A stretch of 64,000 nt of DNA from JAIDVZ01 sp964486285 (GTDB taxonomy: Bacteria; Verrucomicrobiota; Verrucomicrobiia; Opitutales; JAIRKQ01). The notes beneath the pieces are model-generated. The model was not told the origin of the DNA. It saw nothing but the letters and a program-made list of their open reading frames with translations, and did not search any database. The translations under genes were made by a program, and so were the position numbers. The stretch spans positions 120,743 to 184,742 of the forward strand of contig CAZALH010000001.1 in assembly GCA_964486285.1 (NCBI GenBank), written 5' to 3'. Below, piece by piece: positions 52,824 to 60,956 of this stretch; the first letter of the stretch is position 1, and each line of letters starts with the position of its first letter.

Positions 52824-53532
52824 TAATTTAGTTCCTACATTAAATGGTATATTGTTAATTGATAAACCTGCAGGTATAACTTCTCATGATATAATATATA
52901 AGTTGCGTAAAATTTTAAATATCCGTCGTATTGGACATGCTGGAACATTAGATCCATTAGCTACAGGGTTAATGATTGTATTGATAGGGCGTGCGACAAA
53001 ATATTCGCAAATGTTTATGGACTTAAATAAATGTTATTCTGGTACCATGAAATTTGGTGAAGAAACTGATTCTTATGATGCAGATGGAATGGTGACAAAT
53101 GTATATTCTACGAAACATTTAGATTTTGAGCAATTACAAAAAACGGTTGTATTATTTACTGGAGAAATTTTTCAGATTCCTCCAATGTTTTCAGCAAAAA
53201 AAGTTAATGGGCATCCTTTGTATAAATTAGCACGTAAAGGGTATTTCATTGAGCGAAAACCAGTTAAGGTAAATATTTTTAGTTTTCAAATCATGAATTT
53301 CTATGACGATAAAGCGGATTTCATTGTTCATTGCAGTAAGGGTACATACATTCGTTCTTTAGTTCATGATTTTGGTCATCAATTAAACTGCGGAGCACAT
53401 ATATGTGCTTTGCGACGTATTTCTGTTGGACAGTTTGATATAAAAGATTCTTATACTCTAGAAGAAATTTCTGATTTATCTTCTATAGAGATAATGAAGT
53501 TACTTCTTAATCCTAATAATTATTTTGAGTGA
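52816..53532 (+). CDS. truB: tRNA pseudouridine(55) synthase
   Basis: Makes pseudouridine 55 in the T loop of tRNAs. Seen: 238 residues from the ATG at 52816 (MADNLVPTLNGILLIDKPAG); an earlier in-frame ATG would lie deep in nrnA. The catalytic Asp is in GHAGTLDPLATGLMIVL. Also present are CYSGTMKFGEETDSYDADG, QIPPMFSAKKVNGHPLYKLA and GTYIRSLVHDFG. A C-terminal PUA domain is lacking, as in the short TruB group. Overlaps nrnA by 8 bases. Confidence 0.92.
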   Translation: MADNLVPTLNGILLIDKPAGITSHDIIYKLRKILNIRRIGHAGTLDPLATGLMIVLIGRATKYSQMFMDLNKCYSGTMKFGEETDSYDADGMVTNVYSTKHLDFEQLQKTVVLFTGEIFQIPPMFSAKKVNGHPLYKLARKGYFIERKPVKVNIFSFQIMNFYDDKADFIVHCSKGTYIRSLVHDFGHQLNCGAHICALRRISVGQFDIKDSYTLEEISDLSSIEIMKLLLNPNNYFE

Positions 53533-53533
53533 C

Positions 53534-54100
53534 ATGAGTGTTATACGTTGCACATTCCAACGAAAATATTTGCCAGAATTTGTTGATAATAAGGTAGTTT
53601 TAACAATTGGAGTATTTGATGGTGTTCATCTAGGGCACAGGTTCTTAATAAAACAATCTCAAATTCTAGCTAGTGAACTGTCCGCAGAAAATGTAGTCTA
53701 TACGTTTTGGCCGTACCCTCATCACTTAAAAAAAATGATAATATATTCACGTGAGCGTAAATATGCAGTATTACATTCCTTAGGTGTAAAGTATATTGTA
53801 GAGCACGATTTTAGTAATTCATTTTCTTTATTGAATGCTGTTGAATTTATTGATTATTTAACATTACAAATTCCATCTTTGGTAGGTATTTGTGTCGGAC
53901 AGGATTTTAGGTTTGGATGTTGTCGTGGTGGTGATGTAAATATTTTGCAAGATTTATGTTCTCAACGTGGTATTGTTTGTAAAATTTTTAAGAAATACAC
54001 TAAAAATGGTATAGTTATAAGTAGTACTTATATTAGACAACTTCTTAAACAAGGAAATATTAAATTAGCTAGTGAATTGTTAGGGGAGAGACATGTTTGA
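53534..54100 (+). CDS. ribF: RibF-type FAD synthetase domain only (riboflavin kinase domain missing)
   Basis: Seen: 188 residues from the ATG at 53534. FMN adenylyltransferase motifs are LTIGVFDGVHLGHRFLIKQ, VYTFWPYPHHL, CVGQDFRFGCCRGG and ISSTYIRQLLKQGNI. Bifunctional bacterial RibF is about 300 residues, with a riboflavin kinase domain after this point. Here the protein ends at ASELLGERHV, just where the kinase domain normally begins. No kinase-like sequence follows (the next gene is on the other strand). So it may make FAD from FMN but not FMN from riboflavin, unless a separate kinase exists elsewhere. Last gene of the nusA operon. Confidence 0.8.
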   Translation: MSVIRCTFQRKYLPEFVDNKVVLTIGVFDGVHLGHRFLIKQSQILASELSAENVVYTFWPYPHHLKKMIIYSRERKYAVLHSLGVKYIVEHDFSNSFSLLNAVEFIDYLTLQIPSLVGICVGQDFRFGCCRGGDVNILQDLCSQRGIVCKIFKKYTKNGIVISSTYIRQLLKQGNIKLASELLGERHV

Positions 54101-54110
54101 TTGATGTTAT

Positions 54111-54488
54111 TTATTGTTGCTTATGACTGATTATCGATGTTCCAATATCTGCAGCGACTCCAACTATTGTGGCTACTCCTGCTGCAATAGCTACTGGAGG
54201 AAATGCAACGGATACGATACCCAATATAGCACCTGCGGCTTCACCTATTTTAGAAATGACGGACAAAACCTTACTTGCTTTTTTAGTGGGTTTTGTACTT
54301 TCGATTTTATTATTTGATGTAATATCTTCTGTTTTTCTCTTAGAAAGAGACTTCGTAGAAGTTTTTGATTGTGCATTTTTGGCGACATCTAATCTTGATT
54401 GTACTGTTTTATCTTGAATATTGTTAGTTTCATCTTGGTTAACGTTGTTAACATCTACCTTAATTTGTTGAGAATTTACACCATCCAT
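54111..54488 (-). CDS. Unknown protein with bilobed hydrophobic C-terminus (Inc-like topology)
   Basis: Not recognised. Seen: 125 residues from the ATG at 54488. An upstream ATG at 54611 would give 166 residues but overlap the next gene. The N-terminal 70 residues are Asn/Gln/Lys/Thr-rich (MDGVNSQQIKVDVNNVNQDE). Then KVLSVISKIGEAAGAILGIV and AFPPVAIAAGVATIVGVAAD form two hydrophobic helices in close sequence, followed by a short polar tail. No signal peptide. Same layout as 29738-30136 and as chlamydial Inc proteins. Inference: candidate secreted membrane protein. Proof of secretion is absent. Confidence 0.5.
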   Translation of the reverse strand: MDGVNSQQIKVDVNNVNQDETNNIQDKTVQSRLDVAKNAQSKTSTKSLSKRKTEDITSNNKIESTKPTKKASKVLSVISKIGEAAGAILGIVSVAFPPVAIAAGVATIVGVAADIGTSIISHKQQ

Positions 54489-54567
54489 ATGGGGGTATAA
54501 ATGTATTTTCTTGCTGGCATTTTTCAATCGAAAAATTTTATCGATGTTTTTTATGAACTTTCTAATA

Positions 54568-55368
54568 TTATAACATGTATAATCGTTTATGAAACTCTTG
54601 CTTGTTTGCATCGATTAAAACAATTGATACTGTGTTGTTCTCTTTATCGACTGATTCTAATGTACAAAACGATTCCCCAATTTTTACTTCTTTCCCGATC
54701 TCTGATAGTATAAATGTTGCTCCATCAGTACTTTCAAGTACAACATCATACTGATCATCGTAATATTTTACTTCGTTGGTCAGTTCAAAGTTTTGTTTCA
54801 ATCTGGAATCAAATATCTGGACCATTGGAATATTAACCAATACATCGTTTCTTTCTGTAGTTTTTATAGTAAAAGATGTAATGGTGAAATCTAGAGAATT
54901 AAAACTTTGCCCCTCTTCACACCGTAAAACTTGATCATTTTCTATATCATGCAATATAATAGTGTACTTTGAATTTTGATTGGGTTGAATATAACCTTCA
55001 AATTGTAAGCGATATTTTTTGTTTTTTATGGTCTTTAAACGTAAGGGAAATACAGTATCGAACTGCCATTGCGTACATGGTTCCATCACTAACTGCTTGC
55101 CTTTTGTATAGATATTAGGAGAGGTGAATAAATCAAACAATGGTGGAGAAGATTTTGAATTATTTGTCTCAGATAATGTCCATTGTATGTGTTTTTCTTC
55201 AAAATTTAATAAATCTTCATAGTTTATACTATCTTGTTGATTTTGCGGCTTTTCTATAGGTGAAGAAACTCGCCAAATATTATTTAATTTTACAAGAAAA
55301 ATCCCCAAAATTATGGCAACAATAGTAAAAATAAATGTATATGACTGTTTTAATTGAGGAAATTTCAT
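54568..55368 (-). CDS. Amuc_1099-like pilus-system-associated protein
   Basis: Seen: 266 residues with one N-terminal membrane anchor (FIFTIVAIILGIFLVKL, about 13-29). A beta-rich periplasmic part follows, with SPPLFDLFTSPNIY, FPLRLKTIKNKKYRLQFEGY and two repeated modules ending FILSEIGKEVKIGESFCTLE and VSIVLIDANKQ. Length, anchor and these patterns resemble the protein encoded beside the Amuc_1098 secretin in Akkermansia; I place it there by memory of that family, not by search. It is far from the secretin here (26846). The gene downstream overlaps only if its longer start is used. Confidence 0.45.
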   Translation of the reverse strand: MKFPQLKQSYTFIFTIVAIILGIFLVKLNNIWRVSSPIEKPQNQQDSINYEDLLNFEEKHIQWTLSETNNSKSSPPLFDLFTSPNIYTKGKQLVMEPCTQWQFDTVFPLRLKTIKNKKYRLQFEGYIQPNQNSKYTIILHDIENDQVLRCEEGQSFNSLDFTITSFTIKTTERNDVLVNIPMVQIFDSRLKQNFELTNEVKYYDDQYDVVLESTDGATFILSEIGKEVKIGESFCTLESVDKENNTVSIVLIDANKQEFHKRLYML

Positions 55369-55488
55369 AGAGCTTCTAGTAGATTAACTTTTTTTATAAA
55401 ATTTTCTAGTTAAAAATCTAGAAAATAAAATGTTGATCATTTTTTCTGGACAAAATTTTTAAGCTCATCTATTCTCTCTTTTGTAAGA

Positions 55489-55794
55489 ATGTCGGAATAT
55501 ATAGAAGTTATTGGAAAAATTATTGCGGTGCTGCCTGGAACAATGTTTCGAGTAGAACTAAATAATAAGCATGTCGTATTAGCTCATATCTCAGGAAAAT
55601 TAAGAAAAAATTTTATAAAACTGATTGTTGGAGATATCGTTAAGATGGAGATGAGTCCACACGATTTGCAGAAGGCTCGTATTATTTTTCGAATGAAGAA
55701 TGCAGATGTGGCGAAAAATGCTCCAGTGCATAGTTTTGGCCCGCGACGTACATCGCGCAAAAATAACGCGAATCATAGTACAAACAATGAGTGA
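55489..55794 (+). CDS. infA: Translation initiation factor IF-1 with C-terminal extension
   Basis: Binds the 30S A site during initiation. Seen: 101 residues. The OB fold is complete at 1-70 (IEVIGKIIAVLPGTMFRVEL, HVVLAHISGKLRKNFIKLIV, GDIVKMEMSPHDLQKARIIF). Standard IF-1 has 70-75 residues; here about 30 extra follow, rich in Asn, Arg, His and Ser (GPRRTSRKNNANHSTNNE). Overlaps mnmE by 8 bases. ATG start preceded by a GTAAG stretch. Confidence 0.9.
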   Translation: MSEYIEVIGKIIAVLPGTMFRVELNNKHVVLAHISGKLRKNFIKLIVGDIVKMEMSPHDLQKARIIFRMKNADVAKNAPVHSFGPRRTSRKNNANHSTNNE

Positions 55795-57133
55795 CATTAT
55801 TGCTGCTTTAGCTACCCCAAGTGGAGAATCTGCTATAGCAGTGCTACGAATTAGTGGACAAGGGGCATATGACATTATATGTGATATTTTTCGAAAAGAA
55901 AATTTATTAGCTAATAAATTTTACCACGGTGGGTATTATTCGAAAGCGAATGACGTACTAGATGACGTGATGTTTGTATTTTTTAAATCTCCACATTCTT
56001 ACACCGGAGAAGATGCTGCGGAAATATATACCCATGGTAACATGTTAATTGTATCATCAATCTTGGATGATTTATGCGCACGAGGATGCAGGTTAGCACA
56101 TAGAGGAGAATTTACGCGCCGGGCATTTTTAAATGGCAAGCTAGATCTTTGCCAAGCAGAAGCAGTGGCTGATGTTATTCATGCTGCTAGTTTAACTGCT
56201 GTAAGAGTATCACAAGCACAGCTAGCAGGTTTTTTAAGTAAAAAGGTTGCTGAAATTGATAATATTTTATTGGACGTTTTAGCATTGCTTGAAACTCATA
56301 TAGATTTTGTTGACGATGAAGTTGACAATGGAAATATTGTAGAACAATTAACACAGAAAATAAATACAGTAGTAAATTTAATTGAAGATTTATTAGTTAC
56401 GAATCAATACAGGGCAGCATTAAGCAATGGGCTAAATGTTGCTATTATTGGGCAGCCAAATGCTGGTAAAAGCTGCTTATTAAATTTATTGCTTGGTACA
56501 GATAGAGCGATAGTCAGCTCAGAAGCGGGAACTACGCGAGATTTTATTTCTGAGTCGATGATGATTAATGGTTATCGAGTAAATTTATTAGATACAGCAG
56601 GATTGAGAGAACAAGTAGAATCAGAAATAGAAGCGATCGGTATCTCTAAAAGTATAGAAAAGATAAAACATGCGGATGTTTTTTTATTTGTTATTGATTC
56701 TTGTGATGATGTACCAACTTTACCTAAAGACGTATTAGATATTTTAAATAGAAAAAACTGCCTGATTATCGAAAATAAATCAGATTTGCCAGATAGTAAG
56801 GATTTAAAAACTTTTATGCCAGACTATGAGCGTATTCATTGTTCTGTCATACGTAAAGATCCAAAGATCTATCAGACGATTGCAAATTTTCTAAAAAAAA
56901 ATTATTTTTTACCTTCAGAATTAGATATTGTCATTAATTCTCGTCACGTTGCAATTTTCAAAAATATTAAACATAATATGATGTCTGCTTTAACAGCATT
57001 TAAAAGTTTTCATGTAGAATGTGCCGCGGAAGATATTAGATATTCATTAGAGTCATTAGGGGAGATTATTGGACAATACAATACTGAAGATATGCTTGAT
57101 AAGTTATTTAGTACGTTCTGCATAGGGAAATGA
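55787..57133 (+). CDS. mnmE: tRNA modification GTPase MnmE
   Basis: With MnmG installs the 5-carboxymethylaminomethyl group on U34 of certain tRNAs. Seen: 448 residues from the ATG at 55787 (MSDIIAALATPSGESAIAVL). The N-terminal tetrahydrofolate-binding domain is followed by an inserted G domain (P-loop IIGQPNAGKSCLLNLL at about 220-235, DTAGLRE) and a C-terminal helix bundle ending in FCIGK, the conserved CIGK. All motifs present. Overlaps infA by 8 bases. Confidence 0.94.
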   Translation: MSDIIAALATPSGESAIAVLRISGQGAYDIICDIFRKENLLANKFYHGGYYSKANDVLDDVMFVFFKSPHSYTGEDAAEIYTHGNMLIVSSILDDLCARGCRLAHRGEFTRRAFLNGKLDLCQAEAVADVIHAASLTAVRVSQAQLAGFLSKKVAEIDNILLDVLALLETHIDFVDDEVDNGNIVEQLTQKINTVVNLIEDLLVTNQYRAALSNGLNVAIIGQPNAGKSCLLNLLLGTDRAIVSSEAGTTRDFISESMMINGYRVNLLDTAGLREQVESEIEAIGISKSIEKIKHADVFLFVIDSCDDVPTLPKDVLDILNRKNCLIIENKSDLPDSKDLKTFMPDYERIHCSVIRKDPKIYQTIANFLKKNYFLPSELDIVINSRHVAIFKNIKHNMMSALTAFKSFHVECAAEDIRYSLESLGEIIGQYNTEDMLDKLFSTFCIGK

Positions 57134-57139
57134 TCAACA

Positions 57140-57442
57140 TTATATAACATCACTGCTGTGATTTTGTATGATTTTATTTAAAGCTTGTTCCTGTGGAGTA
57201 GTTTTTATTGCATCATGTGCAATATCATTATTATTGTCTTGCTGTTTTTCTCGTATTTCATTCTTTGTTTCAATTTTAACGTTAGATGAACTCCCTTTAA
57301 CATTTTCATTGCCTTCAAATATATTTCCAGGGGTGGTTGGTGTGATATTAGAATCCTTAATGGGTGTGTTATTAGGTAAGTTATTAAGCGTGTTGACATT
57401 ACCATAGCCGCTTGATGACGAAGATACATTGTTTATGCTCAT
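57140..57442 (-). CDS. Small Ser/Asn-rich polar protein, candidate secreted protein
   Basis: Not recognised. Seen: 100 residues, no hydrophobic stretch, starting MSINNVSSSSSGYGNVN, Asn/Ser/Thr/Pro-rich (TPTTPGNIFEGNENVKG), Gln/Asn/Lys-rich at the end. An AGGAG ribosome-binding site and a good promoter (57464-57492) support expression. Convergent with mnmE (6 bases between stops). Composition resembles the N-termini of type III substrates and of 34387-34584; function unknown. Confidence 0.5.
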   Translation of the reverse strand: MSINNVSSSSSGYGNVNTLNNLPNNTPIKDSNITPTTPGNIFEGNENVKGSSSNVKIETKNEIREKQQDNNNDIAHDAIKTTPQEQALNKIIQNHSSDVI

Positions 57443-57463
57443 AAAAATACTCCTTTTTCCTTA

Positions 57464-57492
57464 ATTGTAAAAAAGTAGTGTGCTTTTGGCAA
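57464..57492 (-). promoter_or_regulatory. Sigma-70-type promoter of the small Ser/Asn-rich protein gene
   Basis: On the minus strand TTGCCA (57487-57492) and TACAAT (57464-57469) are exactly 17 bases apart. An AGGAG and ATG follow within 25 bases. The -10 TACAAT is identical to those at 38943 and 63245. Confidence 0.6.
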
Positions 57493-57584
57493 GTGTAAAT
57501 AAATAGAATGATCTAATTATGTTAATTTTTGTGATCGCATATGAAAATTTTTTATACATATAAAAGTCTAGTAGATTAAATATC

Positions 57585-59204
57585 ATGGAATGTACTGTTG
57601 ATGAGAATAAAATTTATATAAACGATAGGGTCTATTCTTGGATCAATTTAATAAACAAGTACTTACCAGTAGTTACTTACACTTTAAAATGTGATATTTC
57701 TAAAAACTCTATTGAAGTAGTATATATCTCGGATAACTTTCAAGATGTTGTTGGATGTAATGTTGAAGAATTCAAAAATTATAGAAAATTTTGTGAAAAT
57801 ATTGATGTAAAATTGTCAAATTTTTTCGGTTTTTTAAAAAATGTACATGATCAAAATAATTTTTTCGAAAAAAAATATTCTGTAAAAACAAGTTTCGGTG
57901 GCTGCAATATTATATTAGATTGTGCAGGAGCTAAAAGAATTTCAAAAAATGATGTTATAGTAAATGGCATTTTATTTAATGTAACGTGTACAGAAATAAA
58001 TGATTTAGCGTTGTCTATTAGTGAAGAACGTTTACGCGTTGCATTAGAAGCATCTGGTGCTGGGTTCTTTGATTGGGAAATTGGTAGTCCAGTAATATTT
58101 TGTGATGAAACAACAAAAAAATTATTTGGAATAAAATCGAATAATTTAATTTTGAGAGATTTTTTACGGGTAATTGATTTTAAAGATCTAAAGCATTATT
58201 TTACTGTGCTTCGTTCACTCTTTTATGATGGTATTTGTAGTTTCCATGAGGATGTTTTTGTAAATTCGCAGTGGTTATGTATATCTGGGCGAGTCATTGA
58301 AAAAGATGATTTAATGAATTGTCCTCGGCGAATTGCAGGTACTGTAAGGGACATTACGAGTATGAAAAATGCTTTACTTGAACGTGAGCGCATGAACGAA
58401 TTATTGGAGGAGCGCGTACGTGAGCGTACAGAAAGGTTAGAAGCTGAATTAGCGACTAAAATTGTTGCAGAAAAACAGTTAATAGATAACCTTGAGCGAG
58501 AACGAGAATTAAACATTACAAAAAGTATATTTGTAAATATGGTATCGCATGAATTTCGTACACCGCTAGCGATTATACAATCGTCGGTGGATCTTATGCA
58601 AACGTATTTTGATAAACTTTCTAAGGCAGATATCGATTCTTCTTTATCATCTATTAATAATGCAGTTTGGCGTATGACAAAGACTATGGATGACATTTTG
58701 TTACTTGGTAAAGTTCAAACTAGTCAAATTCAGTTTACACCATCAATGACCGATGTTTTGTATTTGTGTAGTGCTGTTGCTGAAGAATTAGAGTGTACCT
58801 TGGCATTGAAACGTATAATAATTGAGACAACTCCTAATGTTCCGCGTTTAGTGTTTGTAGATGCTAGTTTAATCGAGCATATTATTTCCAATTTATTAAG
58901 TAATGCACTAAAATATTCAGATGATGATAAAAAAGTAGTTTTAAAAATTGATTATCAACATGATAATTTAACATTCTATGTTAGTGATCATGGGATTGGT
59001 ATTCCTAAACAAGATTTTAATTTATTGTTTAAGCTTTTTAAACGTGGGTCAAATGTATCAAATAAACGTGGGATTGGTGTTGGAATGTTTATCGTGAAGT
59101 ACTGTGTCGATTTACATCATGGAACGATTTCTTTTAAAAGTAAAGAAGGAGTAGGTACGACATTTAAAGTAATTTTGCCTGCAGGTAAAGAGGAGGTCGT
59201 ATGA
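57585..59204 (+). CDS. PAS-domain sensor histidine kinase
   Basis: Seen: 539 residues, no transmembrane segment, so cytoplasmic. Two PAS-like regions span about 20-145 (including SDNFQDVVGCNVEEF) and 146-270 (SISEERLRVALEASGAGFFD, GTVRDITSM). A coiled coil runs 265-310 (LLEERVRERTERLEAELATK). HisKA is FVNMVSHEFRTPLAIIQSS near 315-333. The ATPase domain has NLLSNALKYS, VSDHGIGIP and GIGVGMFIVKYC. Complete, likely active. Its last 4 bases overlap the response regulator that follows. The second PAS form is common in light/redox-type kinases, but the signal is unknown. Confidence 0.9.
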   Translation: MECTVDENKIYINDRVYSWINLINKYLPVVTYTLKCDISKNSIEVVYISDNFQDVVGCNVEEFKNYRKFCENIDVKLSNFFGFLKNVHDQNNFFEKKYSVKTSFGGCNIILDCAGAKRISKNDVIVNGILFNVTCTEINDLALSISEERLRVALEASGAGFFDWEIGSPVIFCDETTKKLFGIKSNNLILRDFLRVIDFKDLKHYFTVLRSLFYDGICSFHEDVFVNSQWLCISGRVIEKDDLMNCPRRIAGTVRDITSMKNALLERERMNELLEERVRERTERLEAELATKIVAEKQLIDNLERERELNITKSIFVNMVSHEFRTPLAIIQSSVDLMQTYFDKLSKADIDSSLSSINNAVWRMTKTMDDILLLGKVQTSQIQFTPSMTDVLYLCSAVAEELECTLALKRIIIETTPNVPRLVFVDASLIEHIISNLLSNALKYSDDDKKVVLKIDYQHDNLTFYVSDHGIGIPKQDFNLLFKLFKRGSNVSNKRGIGVGMFIVKYCVDLHHGTISFKSKEGVGTTFKVILPAGKEEVV

Positions 59205-59563
59205 ATATCTTATTAGTTGAAGATGATGTTATTTTATGTAATCTTTTAACGAAGATATTTAAGTTTGAGAACATAACTAGTATTGTTACTCATGATGGAT
59301 GCGAAGCAGAAGATGTATTAATTACCAGAGAACCAAATATTGATCTGATTTTATGTGATGTTATGATGCCGAATATGGATGGTTATGAATTTTTAAAACA
59401 TGTTAAAAATATTCCTAGGTATGAAAACACGCCATTTATTTTTACGACTGCTCGAGTGTCACGTGATGAAGAGTTACGTGGCTTAACATTGGGAGCAAGG
59501 GCATATTTAAAGAAACCAATAGATATAACGACGCTATTAGATATAATATATCAGTATCAATAA
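59201..59563 (+). CDS. Single-domain response regulator (CheY-like receiver)
   Basis: Seen: 120 residues. The receiver is complete with acidic pocket LLVEDDVIL (about 4-12), phospho-acceptor Asp in LILCDVMMPNMDGYEFL (near residue 52), Thr in FIFTTARVS and Lys in YLKKPIDI. No output domain, so it probably acts by protein contact. Overlaps the kinase gene by 4 bases, so they form a cognate pair. Ends 5 bases from the convergent def stop. Confidence 0.92.
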   Translation: MNILLVEDDVILCNLLTKIFKFENITSIVTHDGCEAEDVLITREPNIDLILCDVMMPNMDGYEFLKHVKNIPRYENTPFIFTTARVSRDEELRGLTLGARAYLKKPIDITTLLDIIYQYQ

Positions 59564-59568
59564 CGTTT

Positions 59569-60183
59569 TCAATTTATGTTGTTGGATAAGTACTTCGCTA
59601 GTTTAGTCTTATCGCTTTGACTAATCAAATCAGTGTATAATATTCCATTAAGGTGATCTATTTCATGTTGTAAGCATCGTGCAAAAATTCCATCAGTTGT
59701 TATGCGGTGTTCATTTCCTTTAATATCCAAAAACTGCACTGTTATTTTTTTTGCACGACGTACATTAGCAGAGAATTTTGGAATAGATAAGCAACCTTCG
59801 AGTTCTGTTGTAGTTTCGGATGATTTTTCTATCACTACTGGATTTATTAAAAATATTGGCATGATAGTTTTAATATCAGAAATTAATTTACCATTGAATA
59901 AACATGTATCATTATCTGATAAGCATGGTGTAACATCAATTACGCAAATTTTTTTTGATTCTCCGATTTGAGGAGCTGCTAATCCGATACCATTATTATT
60001 ATACATACATTCTAGCATTTGATTAACAAAGTCTTGTAGTGCATCATCAAATACTGTGATTGCTTTTGTTTTGTTTCGTAGAACTTTATGTCCTATGGTA
60101 AAAATTTTTAAAGACTTGCCAGAAGTAGTATTTTTATCAAAATTCATTATTGACGGCAGTAGTGATTTTAAACTTTTTTTCAA
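59569..60183 (-). CDS. def: Peptide deformylase
   Basis: Removes the N-formyl group from nascent proteins. Seen: 204 residues. The three metal/active-site motifs are GIGLAAPQIGESKK, EGCLSIPKFSA and QHEIDHLNGILYTDL, all intact, so active. The N-terminal 25 residues (MKKSLKSLLPSIMNFDKN) are extra relative to typical Def (about 170). A start further in, before KIFTIGHKVLR, is possible. Confidence 0.93.
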   Translation of the reverse strand: MKKSLKSLLPSIMNFDKNTTSGKSLKIFTIGHKVLRNKTKAITVFDDALQDFVNQMLECMYNNNGIGLAAPQIGESKKICVIDVTPCLSDNDTCLFNGKLISDIKTIMPIFLINPVVIEKSSETTTELEGCLSIPKFSANVRRAKKITVQFLDIKGNEHRITTDGIFARCLQHEIDHLNGILYTDLISQSDKTKLAKYLSNNIN

Positions 60184-60201
60184 GTTGTAATTATATAGTA
60201 T

Positions 60202-60834
60202 ATGTGGACTTATATAGAAGGTTTAATTTTTTGGTTAAAGAAAAATATTCGCCGTTTGGCTCTACCTACAAAAATCAGTAGTGAAAAAATTCTTAAATTA
60301 CCGCTTATTTGGTATACTGGAGAGATTATTTTAGTAGATACGTTGGAAAAAGCAAACAATAGTGTTGAAGAACTTTTGCATGAAGAAATTGTAGGATTTG
60401 ATACAGAATCGAAGCCATCTTTTAAAAAGGGAGAATTTAATTTACCATCGTTAGTACAAATAGCAGGTCAAGAAAAGGTTTATTTGTTTCAGTTGTCCAA
60501 GATAGATGGTCTTGAGGTGCTTAAGCCAATTTTTTCGAATGAAGCAATTTTAAAAGTTGGGGCTGGAGTTGAGCATGATATTTCTTCTCTAAAGAAAATT
60601 TCGGAGTTTGATGCTTATGGATTTTATGATTTAGGGGAGTTGAGTAATAAGCTTGGAATTATCAATACTGGGCTACGAAATTTGACTGGTATTTTCCTTA
60701 AGAAGCGGATATCCAAGGGGGCGCAGCTCAGTGATTGGAGTCAGGCAACTTTAACAGACAAGCAGAAAATATATGCGGCAACCGATGCTTGGATTAGCCG
60801 CCTATTGTACTTTCATATGAAAACATATGAATAA
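60202..60834 (+). CDS. RNase D-like 3'-5' exonuclease (DEDDy)
   Basis: Seen: 210 residues. DEDDy motifs: Exo I EEIVGFDTESKPS (about 66-78), the LPSLVQIAG stretch, Exo II VGAGVEHDISSLKKI (about 122-136) and Exo III IYAATDAWISRLLYFHM near the end. No HRDC domain, unlike full RNase D, so it belongs to the short 3'-5' exonuclease group acting on RNA or DNA. Starts 18 bases from the divergent def start. The substrate is not fixed by sequence. Confidence 0.85.
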   Translation: MWTYIEGLIFWLKKNIRRLALPTKISSEKILKLPLIWYTGEIILVDTLEKANNSVEELLHEEIVGFDTESKPSFKKGEFNLPSLVQIAGQEKVYLFQLSKIDGLEVLKPIFSNEAILKVGAGVEHDISSLKKISEFDAYGFYDLGELSNKLGIINTGLRNLTGIFLKKRISKGAQLSDWSQATLTDKQKIYAATDAWISRLLYFHMKTYE

Positions 60835-60956
60835 TGTGAAAAACATTGAACAATTTAAGCGTAATTGCCTTAACTAAATTTTGTTTTGAATTTACACTGT
60901 TAAGGTTTGCGATCTATTCTTTAGTGTTTTGAAAAAAACCAGGTTTCATCTTTTAA

